The notes under the pieces: model-generated
What the model saw: only the letters and a program-made list of their open reading frames with translations
Told to the model about the DNA's origin: nothing
The model's database searches: none
Virus record (IMG/VR): IMGVR_UViG_3300011115_000472
Span: 1 to 58,375 of that record
Reading direction: 5' to 3' (one strand)
Origin: a virus
DNA: 58,375 bases
Program-made: the position numbers and the translations under genes
In this document: one piece after another, positions 9,528 to 16,740 of the stretch
Layout: each line of letters opens with the position of its first letter
How positions within the stretch are numbered: the first letter of the stretch is position 1

Positions 9528-10166
9528 TTAGGAGTCCACTGCTATTGCCTGACGATCACCAACACGAGCGACGTCTTCCGTCTTCAGTGCAGTGATCGAT
9601 TCGGTGTATTTTTGCTGAAAAATTGCACGCGCATCGTTTTTAAGAAACGGCATCGCTTGCAATAGGGTTCCGTACAGCATCGCATTGGGCGCGTACTGGG
9701 TAAGCCAATTGGTTTGATTAGTCGAGCTAAGGGGCGCTATACGCTCGTAGTACAGCACTTCAAAGCTGTATGCTTGATCTGGAGTAGGCGCAAAATACCA
9801 GTGCTGATAATCGGTGTCTGCGTAATACAAGGGCACATCCGTCAATGACGAGTTTGGCCAATAGTTCATCAAATACTCAAACTTGCGCAACAGCACTGGC
9901 TGTGTCGTTGTCCCAGTGTTAACCGTCATAGAGACTGTTTTTCGCCAGCGCGCAGGTTTGGCAAGAACTGGGTTACTTGCAGTCATGGTGGATGTGGCCA
10001 CCTGAAGTTGCCCTAAAGTTTTGATTTCCTGAGCAATTTCAAACTCAGCAAGGGTAATAAATGTGGGAATGGCGGCAATTGTTGCGGCGTCATTGCGTTC
10101 CAGATATTGCAGAACAATAGACGTCAAGCTGTCGTATGTCATCACCCATGATGGTGTCGTTGCCAT
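9528..10166 (-). CDS. Head-tail adaptor protein, gp11/T7 tail-tube-A-like (212 aa)
   Basis: The pattern (DSLTSIVLQYLERND then IPTFITLAEFEIAQEIKTL, and a Trp/Tyr-rich YYADTDYQHWYFAPTPDQAY centre) matches the phage adaptor family that attaches below the portal ring in podophages. A clear AAAGGA site precedes ATG 10166. It sits next to the lysis genes and directly before fibre and hub genes. The name depends on family resemblance that I recognise but cannot search. Confidence 0.7.
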   Translation of the reverse strand: MATTPSWVMTYDSLTSIVLQYLERNDAATIAAIPTFITLAEFEIAQEIKTLGQLQVATSTMTASNPVLAKPARWRKTVSMTVNTGTTTQPVLLRKFEYLMNYWPNSSLTDVPLYYADTDYQHWYFAPTPDQAYSFEVLYYERIAPLSSTNQTNWLTQYAPNAMLYGTLLQAMPFLKNDARAIFQQKYTESITALKTEDVARVGDRQAIAVDS

Positions 10167-10178
10167 TGCATTGTCCTT

Positions 10179-10520
10179 TTATCCAACATTGCGCTCAAAA
10201 TGAGGGCAGTCCACCAGTGATTTAAAGTTGCCACCCCAGCGGTTCTTAGGGTTCAAACTTTCCCAGTAAGCCCCCAGAGGCGCAAGAATGCCCTTGTCCC
10301 ATATTATCTGCCCATCCTTGAAGAAGTTCAAGTCGATGGCGCACCGCTTCAGGTGGATTGAATTCAGGGTCTTGGAGCGGCCTGTTTTGACGTAGATGGC
10401 TTGTTGCTCGGGTGTACGGGCCAACTCCCCGCCAGTGACCACAAAACCCTGTTCCGTGGCGTACTGAATCAGCTTACAGGCATCCAGCAGAAATGCGGCT
10501 TGTTCTTGGCTGAGACTCAT
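10179..10520 (-). CDS. Endolysin, peptidase M15-type (113 aa)
   Basis: Contains the M15 zinc peptidase signature: SIHLKRCAIDLNFF gives His56 and Asp63, and VDCPHFER gives His107, the three metal ligands of the D-Ala-D-Ala carboxypeptidase or L-Ala-D-Glu endopeptidase fold. The GELARTPEQQ segment near residue 31 is also typical of these small phage endolysins. There is no signal peptide, so export depends on the holin encoded just upstream, whose stop overlaps this start by 4 bases. Predicted role: cleavage of peptidoglycan peptides at the end of infection. Confidence 0.88.
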   Translation of the reverse strand: MSLSQEQAAFLLDACKLIQYATEQGFVVTGGELARTPEQQAIYVKTGRSKTLNSIHLKRCAIDLNFFKDGQIIWDKGILAPLGAYWESLNPKNRWGGNFKSLVDCPHFERNVG

Positions 10521-11035
10521 TCTTTGCCCCCTTTACGCATTTCCATGACCTTCTCAACGGTACGACCACCGAAATATGCGGTCATCACTATGAGGCCCCA
10601 TTGGCCCAGCAAAGTTATATAAGTTTCGCTTATCTTGTATCCAGCGCCATCAAGCAATGCAAATAGCAAATAGGCGGTCAGAATGTAGACCAAAGTGCCG
10701 GGTCGAACATTTTTCGACAGCCACGAGTCGGAGGCCATATCAGCCTTCCATCGGTCGGTCACGTTGTTGTCTTGGCTGGCTTGCGCGGCGAGAAGGGCTT
10801 TGAGTTCTTCCTGCTCAATTCTGGCCTTTTCAATGCCCAACTCAAGCAAGCGCTCCTCGTGGTCAAACTGCAACTGACGCAATTTGCTGACCTCTTCGGG
10901 GCTGGGGTTGTCAGAAATCTTTACGCCCAAAGTGTTTTCAACGACTTCTTTGCCCTTTGCTTGGAGTGCAGAAGACAAAAGACCCAAGCCGTTGGAGGCA
11001 AGGGTCGTAAGGAGAGATGCAACTATTGGAATCAT
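10517..11035 (-). CDS. Holin, GTA-type three-transmembrane family (172 aa)
   Basis: An N-terminal hydrophobic segment (about residues 2-24) is followed by a charged helical middle. The block SDSWLSKNVRPGTLVYILTA then leads into two further hydrophobic segments (about 115-135 and 140-160). The 'SWLSKxxRP' motif and three-segment layout are those of the 3-TM holin family first described for gene-transfer-agent release. Directly coupled to the M15 endolysin by ATGA overlap, forming the core lysis pair. The basic tail (MRKGGKE) would be cytoplasmic. Confidence 0.85.
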   Translation of the reverse strand: MIPIVASLLTTLASNGLGLLSSALQAKGKEVVENTLGVKISDNPSPEEVSKLRQLQFDHEERLLELGIEKARIEQEELKALLAAQASQDNNVTDRWKADMASDSWLSKNVRPGTLVYILTAYLLFALLDGAGYKISETYITLLGQWGLIVMTAYFGGRTVEKVMEMRKGGKE

Positions 11036-11037
11036 AA

Positions 11038-11493
11038 TTACCCTTTCAATTCAAAACTTAAATTTGGGTGGCGTGGATACTGCACAACGCGTTCACCCTC
11101 GGGGCATTTGTACTTGATCGTTGCCAGCAAGGTGGCTTTTCCGTCAGCAATTTTATCTTTTTGCACCATCGTTAATTGGTACGTAAATGTATCAATTTCT
11201 GGCCCTGCTGGGCCGCTAAATTTGCTGGCGGTGGTAGTTGCTTCATGCACCATGCCGGCGGCATCACGAATGCTTGGAGTAAAGCTTTCAACGGAGCAGT
11301 CGTCACGTTTTTTAATCCTTGCCACGGTGACATTGATAGGCTGTCCAGCCTCTGCCACAATTTTAAAATGCTCTGGCGACCACTCCAAAATAGCCCGATC
11401 AAACCAGCCAAATTTATCGGCTAACGTGTAACTGCCCCCTAATGCGGCAACGCTTGCGGCAACGGCTCCAATGGCTTTGGTAAGGTCAATCAT
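11038..11493 (-). CDS. Membrane-anchored or exported protein of lysis cassette (151 aa)
   Basis: A weakly hydrophobic N-terminus (about residues 6-25) precedes a soluble domain of beta-strand character with two cysteines, suggesting an inner-membrane-anchored periplasmic protein. It abuts the holin gene (2-base gap) and shares a base with the gene upstream, so it belongs to the lysis unit. It could be a lysis accessory or spanin-like component, but no Rz/Rz1 hallmark such as a coiled coil or Pro-rich lipoprotein is visible. Function unknown. Confidence 0.65.
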   Translation of the reverse strand: MIDLTKAIGAVAASVAALGGSYTLADKFGWFDRAILEWSPEHFKIVAEAGQPINVTVARIKKRDDCSVESFTPSIRDAAGMVHEATTTASKFSGPAGPEIDTFTYQLTMVQKDKIADGKATLLATIKYKCPEGERVVQYPRHPNLSFELKG

Positions 11494-11687
11494 TACAGTC
11501 CCAGCACTTTTTTGATAAGCTCCCCAGCGACACCCGGCCCAAACAACACGCAGACAATTACCGCATACAAGATGTACTCGATGCGTTGCATACGATCACT
11601 GCCGCTCATCAGGCGATCAGAGATGACCCGGTACCGCTCTGAGCACACAGCTTCGTGAACGGCAAAATCTTTTTCTATGTCACTCAT
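11493..11687 (-). CDS. Small membrane protein of lysis cassette (64 aa)
   Basis: The start at ATG 11687 (MSDIEKDFAVHEAVC) is chosen over a longer frame because it overlaps the end of the upstream gene at an AATGAGTGA junction and matches the usual start of such proteins. Charged helical N-terminal half, then one transmembrane segment at about residues 37-58 (YILYAVIVCVLFGPGVAG). The topology suits a second holin or a holin regulator. This is an inference from position and hydrophobicity. Confidence 0.7.
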   Translation of the reverse strand: MSDIEKDFAVHEAVCSERYRVISDRLMSGSDRMQRIEYILYAVIVCVLFGPGVAGELIKKVLGL

Positions 11688-11850
11688 TTGGCGTTTGCTC
11701 TGTTGATTTAGGAGCAATTTGCATTGTGCCTTGGACTCTAATTTTGTTGAATAGATCAAGCACTTCTACCAACGGCTGTTTTGCAATCATCACTAGGATT
11801 GCATCAATTTCTTTAACGCTCAGCGTTAGTGTAATTTCTTTGTCTTGCAT
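11680..11850 (-). CDS. Very small conserved phage protein (56 aa)
   Basis: Reads MQDKEITLTLSVKEIDAIL onward from ATG 11850 behind a strong AAGGAGACATAA site, stopping at 11680. It overlaps the next start by 8 bases. Mostly a single amphipathic helix with a Gln/Pro-rich tail and no membrane segment. Small proteins with this 'ITLTLSVKE-x-AIL' opening are frequent beside phage lysis genes. Function unknown. Confidence 0.75.
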   Translation of the reverse strand: MQDKEITLTLSVKEIDAILVMIAKQPLVEVLDLFNKIRVQGTMQIAPKSTEQTPNE

Positions 11851-11860
11851 TTATGTCTCC

Positions 11861-14788
11861 TTAAAAGAATTGAAAAAATCTACCTTTTCCCGTGCTTCCA
11901 AAAGTCCAGCCTGTGTTATTTAATGCATTAACGTTTGTTGCCGAAGTTGCATCCCAAGTTGCCCCGCCAGTAGCGGCAGAATCTTGGATGGATAGATACG
12001 TCACAGTATTTGTGCCGCTTGCATCCGATATAGTCGCCTGTGTTCCCGGCGTTGTGCTTTTTAAGTATTTCAGCGTTGTGCCTGATGTGACAAATGACCC
12101 CACGGTGCTAGTAGCCCCCGCCGCCAATTTCAAAGTTCCAAGGCTAAATGTCAATGCTCGAGTTGAGCCAAGGGTCAAAGCATCTGCACAAGTTACTGTT
12201 GTTGCACTATTCCCATTAATGGTGATGGGAAAATCCATCGTCTTGGCATTGCTGGTAATTGTTTGCGTACCGCTTGTTGCGCTAAACGACATTGCACTTG
12301 CACTAGCAGTAAGCGTCATTCCTGAGGCAAGCGTTAGGTTGCCATAGATCACCCCTGTAGATGTCGCCCCCCACGTTCCAGCATATCCTGTAAAGTTTAC
12401 ATTTCTGGCTGAATAGCTGGCTGTTCCTAAAAACGTCAGCGCATAAGTTCCACCCGTAAAGTTATAACTGATGGAATTGGCTTCTGATAATGCGCCTGTG
12501 GATGCAGTAATAGCAGTAGAGCCTGCAGACGTTACGTTAACTACTTGTGTCCCTGTTGTTGTAAGCCCTGTAACTGTTGTTGTATCCCACACAGTACCTG
12601 TACCTGTACAAGTAATATTTCCTGTACCAAAAGCAATTGTTCTTGTGTTTGTGTAGTTACTGTTAAATGAACCTGTGCTTAACGTAAATGATTGAAGGTC
12701 TAAAGTGGAAAAAATTAAATATGCAGTTTTTGTGGCTCCTACGGTCATATTATCAAGAAGCTGAATTGTGGCAACAAAAACACCCAACCCCACATTAAAA
12801 TCCATTACCTTTCCATTTGAAGTAATCTGCTGAGTTCCAGTAAATGCACTAAAATAAAGTGTTCTTGTGCTTGCAGTTAGCGACATCCCTGTGGATAACG
12901 TTAGATTTCCATAAATTACTGGAGAAGTTAATCCAATCTGTTGCCATGTACCAGCATAACCAGTGAAGTTAACATTTTTTGCGGCATGTTGAGAAGTTCC
13001 AAGAAACGTCAACGCATAAGTACCACCAGTAAAGTTAAAACTGATAGAGTTGGACTCTGACATTATGCCGGGCAATACTGTAATAGCAGTAGAGCCAGTA
13101 GAGGTGACGTTAACTACTTTAGTCCCTGTTGTGGTTAAGCTTGAAGCAGTTGACGTAGACCACGCAGTACCTACACCAGTACAAGTAATGTTGCCCGTAC
13201 CAAAAGCAATTGTTCTTGTGGATGAGCCGCTTGAACTAAATAAGCCTGTGCTTAGCGTAAATGATTGAAGGTCTAAAGTGCCTCTGGTTAATGTTGTTGT
13301 AATTGTTGCTCCTACTGTAAAAGCATCTTGTAATTGAACAGTTGAACTTGGTGCGTCAATTGTTATAGGTCTACCAAATGATATTCCAGCACTTGTTATT
13401 TGTTGTGTAGTGCGCCCTGAAAAAGTCATTATTCCAGTGCCAGTATTTGTAATGCCTGTGCCATTTGTCCAATTTCCGTAGATTGTTGGATAATTTGTAC
13501 TTGTTGCCAGCGTCATCGTGTTTGACGTTCTCAAAGACATATCTATCGTGCCAATGTTGTAATCGGCATTAATAGTTGTCGTAGAACCACTGGCAGGATA
13601 TGTAGCCGCAGGAAATACCGCAGTATCTTGCGGCAATGGAAACTGAGTTGCATCTAACGCACCACCTGATGTGGCAGACCAAGACCCTGAACCTGACGCA
13701 CCCCAATTAGCAGAACCTGTTTGACCATAATAAACAGTCTTAGCCGAAGGAAAAGTAATATTGGTGTTCCCGCCACAATTACCCAATCTAGTGCCTGACA
13801 ACGTGCCATGCGCCCCTGCTATTGTGATGTCTCTAAAATCAACATCAGTCATAGCGGCAATAGATGCACAAGTTAATGTGCGTGTAGTTCCAATAACGGA
13901 AGAAGCGAACCCTGTGCGATAAGGTGCGCCAAGAGACGCAGTAACCGTTAATGTTCCGTTGATTGTTTGGTTGGATTCAAAAGTAAACGTACTTATAAAA
14001 TCAAGGCTAGTCTTACTTGCTACAGTGAAATTATTAAATGTGTTTGCGCCTGTAATTGGTGCGCCTGAATTAGCAAGAGGCCACGCCACATTGTAAAAAG
14101 TAAGCCCACCGCCTGACGCATCTATTCCAGTAGACGTGCCATTGAAATTTATTGTTGATGTCCCAGCGTTAAATGCCCAATTTGTAGGAGTGCATTGGAT
14201 GCCGGGCGTAAAACTGCCTGTATTACAAGTAGAAGCATTTAAATTCAACGTTCTTACGTTTGAGTTTGCCGACGACAATTGACCCCAAGTAAAAGCGTAA
14301 TTTCCTACTGATGATGTATCAATAGTTCCATTTGTATGGGTAACAAAATTGCTACAGTTGAAAGCACTTCCAAACGTCCATACTCCGCCAATACCGTTAA
14401 AAGTAACTGCGCTGGTAAAAGTTTTGCCGTTGGCTGTTATAGTTTTGCCAGCCGTCGTAGCGTTAAATGTAGTTGTGCCGCTGTATGTAATGGTTAAGTT
14501 TGTGGCTGGAAATAAAAGACTGCCAGATATTGTCAATCCAATGCTTGTACCATCAAGCGTCATTACTCCATCTAAACCTGACGCTGTAAAGTCATTACAG
14601 ACTCTTGGGTCATTTGCCATAGTGACTGTGAATGCACCAGTTCCTACGTTTGAATTGACATCAAAAAAAACGTTATCTGCCGCCGTAGGGACAGATGCAC
14701 CTGTACCACCACCTGATGATGCAGACCAGTTGGCTGTGCTTGTGGCATCCCAAGTACCTGTACCACCCACCCAATATCTATCAGCCAT
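11861..14788 (-). CDS. Large beta-repeat adhesin/tail-fibre protein, paralogue 1 (975 aa)
   Basis: Opens ADRYWVGGTGTWDATSTANW, then an almost uninterrupted Ser/Thr/Gly/Ala/Asn chain of short strands, as in beta-solenoid adhesins and phage spikes. A unit of about 135 residues, with TRTIAFGTGNITCTG, TTGTxVVNVTSTGSTAIT, SISFNFTGGTYALTFLG and NVNFTGYAGT, occurs twice in tandem and a related version occurs elsewhere. Paralogous to 16741-19605 (same N-terminus, and a shared SLRTSNTMTLA block), with which it flanks a different fibre gene. It ends in the aromatic run GKGRFFQFF. Likely a receptor-binding or surface-displayed virion protein. Confidence 0.75.
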   Translation of the reverse strand: MADRYWVGGTGTWDATSTANWSASSGGGTGASVPTAADNVFFDVNSNVGTGAFTVTMANDPRVCNDFTASGLDGVMTLDGTSIGLTISGSLLFPATNLTITYSGTTTFNATTAGKTITANGKTFTSAVTFNGIGGVWTFGSAFNCSNFVTHTNGTIDTSSVGNYAFTWGQLSSANSNVRTLNLNASTCNTGSFTPGIQCTPTNWAFNAGTSTINFNGTSTGIDASGGGLTFYNVAWPLANSGAPITGANTFNNFTVASKTSLDFISTFTFESNQTINGTLTVTASLGAPYRTGFASSVIGTTRTLTCASIAAMTDVDFRDITIAGAHGTLSGTRLGNCGGNTNITFPSAKTVYYGQTGSANWGASGSGSWSATSGGALDATQFPLPQDTAVFPAATYPASGSTTTINADYNIGTIDMSLRTSNTMTLATSTNYPTIYGNWTNGTGITNTGTGIMTFSGRTTQQITSAGISFGRPITIDAPSSTVQLQDAFTVGATITTTLTRGTLDLQSFTLSTGLFSSSGSSTRTIAFGTGNITCTGVGTAWSTSTASSLTTTGTKVVNVTSTGSTAITVLPGIMSESNSISFNFTGGTYALTFLGTSQHAAKNVNFTGYAGTWQQIGLTSPVIYGNLTLSTGMSLTASTRTLYFSAFTGTQQITSNGKVMDFNVGLGVFVATIQLLDNMTVGATKTAYLIFSTLDLQSFTLSTGSFNSNYTNTRTIAFGTGNITCTGTGTVWDTTTVTGLTTTGTQVVNVTSAGSTAITASTGALSEANSISYNFTGGTYALTFLGTASYSARNVNFTGYAGTWGATSTGVIYGNLTLASGMTLTASASAMSFSATSGTQTITSNAKTMDFPITINGNSATTVTCADALTLGSTRALTFSLGTLKLAAGATSTVGSFVTSGTTLKYLKSTTPGTQATISDASGTNTVTYLSIQDSAATGGATWDATSATNVNALNNTGWTFGSTGKGRFFQFF

Positions 14789-14800
14789 GTCAACTCCCTA

Positions 14801-16717
14801 TTAAAAACCAAAGTTGCTGGCAACCAATTGCCATTTTGAATTGACAGAGTTGTACATAAACCCCATGTAATCATACTTGCCACCACTGCTAGATACAGTA
14901 GGCAATGCAACGTCATTAGAGCCTTGAAAAATAGCATTCCATGAGAACGTTTGTACAGCAGTAGAAGACATTCTAAAAATCAATTTTTGCCCGTTTGTAG
15001 GCGTTCCTGTAGGCGCGTTAACAGTAAATGTTGCCGCACCTTGGGTATTAGGCATTGTGGCTATATCTGTTGTGTCACCGTTTATTGTGATAGATGCGGC
15101 TGTAGCAGTGTTTACAACACGAGCCTGAATGGTCTTGTTGCTCAATGTTTCAGTACCAGCCAACGTAGCCAACGTTCCAGTCGTTGGCAAAGTCACCCCC
15201 GTGGTTCCAGAAACCGTAAAAGTTGTGGCAAAGTTTCCTGTAATGGTTAGGGTACTAGCGGCGTTGTTTGCCACGCCAGTGCCACCATAAGCAGGCCCAA
15301 TAACGCTTCCATTCCACGTACCTGAAGTGATGGTTCCAATACTTGCCAAACTAGACAATGTTGTAACAGCAGTGTTTACCAAAGTGCCGCTTGTTGGCAA
15401 CGTAACGCTCGTAAGAGCAGTGGTGGTGAGGGTAAGTCCAAACGCTCCAGCGGTCGTAAAAGCTCCTGCTGTAGAAACATTTCCACCAACAGTAATGGTA
15501 TTTGCACCGTTGTTAACTCCAGTGCCACCGTAGGTTGCGCCAATAACGGTAGCATTCCAAGTTCCAGAGGTAACTGTGCCAATACTAGCAAGGCTCGACA
15601 ATGTCGTTACAGCAGTGTTTACCAGCGTTCCAGAGGTTGGCAAAGTAACACTGGTAAGAGCAGTTGTGGTCAAAGTCAGACCAAAAGCACCAGCGGTTGT
15701 AAATGCCCCAGCAGTTGTGAGCGCTCCAGCAGTGGAAACATTACCACCCACAGTAATTGTGTTAGCGCCATTATTTACGCCCGTTCCACCATAAGTAGCG
15801 CCAATAATGGTGGCATTCCAAGTCCCCGCGGTAATGGTGCCAACGCTTACAAGACTAGATAAGGTGGTTACAGCCGAATTGACCAATGTTCCAGTTGTTG
15901 GGAATGTCACGCTTGTGTTAGCGCTTAAATTACCCGTGAACGTGTAAGCCCCTGACATGGTGACGTTGCCACCAATGGTGATGGTGTTTGCTCCGTTGTT
16001 GACGCCTGTGCCACCGTTTGTGCCACCTAACGTACCAGAGACGTGTGTTGTAAGCCCGATCTTTCCCCAAGCTGGGGCCGTGGTAACTCCGCCTGATATC
16101 AATGCATTACCAGTGGCCACATCAGCAAGTTTTGCAAAAGTTGTGGTGGTGTCGGCATAAAGCAAATCGCCCACCGCATACGACGCATAACCTGTACCGC
16201 CGTTTGCGGCCACAAGGGTTCCCGCCACCGTTACCGCGCCCGAAGTCGCGCTTGATGGGGTCAGACCAGTCGTGCCAAACGAAATTGTGGTCACCGCCAC
16301 GCCAGACAATGTAGACCACTGGGGTGCCGTACCCGTAGAGGTCAGAATCTGTCCCGCCGTACCGATTCCCAACTTGGTCAGAATAGTGCCCGAAGCATAG
16401 TAGGACAGGTCACCAGCGGTGTAAGAAGTCAGCCCAGTACCGCCAGAAGACGTATCTAACGTGCCTGCAAGGGTCACTACTCCAGTTGTTGCAGTTGACG
16501 GTGTCAAGCCACCCAAAGATGTCTGGAAGGACAGAACTGGCGCAGAGGTGGCGTTTGATGCCAACAACTTGACGGTTCCAGCCGCATTCTTGAAGTACAA
16601 CTTCTCATCTTGAATGTTGATTGCCAACTCGCCGCTGGCAAGATTTGTATTTAACGGCACGGCTAACGCTGTTGTGCTGTAGTACAACGAAATTGGGGTA
16701 TAGCCTGATGCTGACAT
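14801..16717 (-). CDS. Tail-fibre-like repeat protein (638 aa)
   Basis: Strong AAGGAGG site before ATG 16717. The N-terminus (ISLYYSTTALAVPLNTNLASGEL then AINIQDEKLYFKNAAG) is the fibre-attachment type seen in many phage fibres. The centre has repeats of 81-86 residues with YGGTGVNNGANTITVGGN and TSVTLPTSGTLVNTAVTTLS. The last 75 residues (VNAPTGTPTNGQKLIFR onward) form a globular tip module shared with 19796-21400. Ends in NFGF. I infer a trimeric side fibre. Confidence 0.75.
   Translation of the reverse strand: MSASGYTPISLYYSTTALAVPLNTNLASGELAINIQDEKLYFKNAAGTVKLLASNATSAPVLSFQTSLGGLTPSTATTGVVTLAGTLDTSSGGTGLTSYTAGDLSYYASGTILTKLGIGTAGQILTSTGTAPQWSTLSGVAVTTISFGTTGLTPSSATSGAVTVAGTLVAANGGTGYASYAVGDLLYADTTTTFAKLADVATGNALISGGVTTAPAWGKIGLTTHVSGTLGGTNGGTGVNNGANTITIGGNVTMSGAYTFTGNLSANTSVTFPTTGTLVNSAVTTLSSLVSVGTITAGTWNATIIGATYGGTGVNNGANTITVGGNVSTAGALTTAGAFTTAGAFGLTLTTTALTSVTLPTSGTLVNTAVTTLSSLASIGTVTSGTWNATVIGATYGGTGVNNGANTITVGGNVSTAGAFTTAGAFGLTLTTTALTSVTLPTSGTLVNTAVTTLSSLASIGTITSGTWNGSVIGPAYGGTGVANNAASTLTITGNFATTFTVSGTTGVTLPTTGTLATLAGTETLSNKTIQARVVNTATAASITINGDTTDIATMPNTQGAATFTVNAPTGTPTNGQKLIFRMSSTAVQTFSWNAIFQGSNDVALPTVSSSGGKYDYMGFMYNSVNSKWQLVASNFGF
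15338..15840. repeat. Direct repeats of about 243-258 bp within fibre gene
   Basis: The block beginning AATACTTGCC at 15338 recurs at 15581 (AATACTAGC) and again, more diverged, near 15839. Between copies the DNA is clearly similar, including conserved segments encoding GTLVNTAVTTLSSLASIGT and YGGTGVNNGANTITVGG. Spacings are multiples of three, so the fibre shaft length could change by recombination without a frameshift. Confidence 0.75.
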
Positions 16718-16740
16718 GGGTTTGTCCTCCTTGCTTGATT

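Noticed and set aside
10772-11431. Plus-strand frame of 219 residues
   Set aside because: Antisense to the holin and the adjacent lysis protein, both well supported.
15338-15840. CRISPR-like spaced repeats
   Set aside because: Repeats are about 243 bases, diverged, in frame and coding for fibre shaft units; no short identical repeats with unique spacers.
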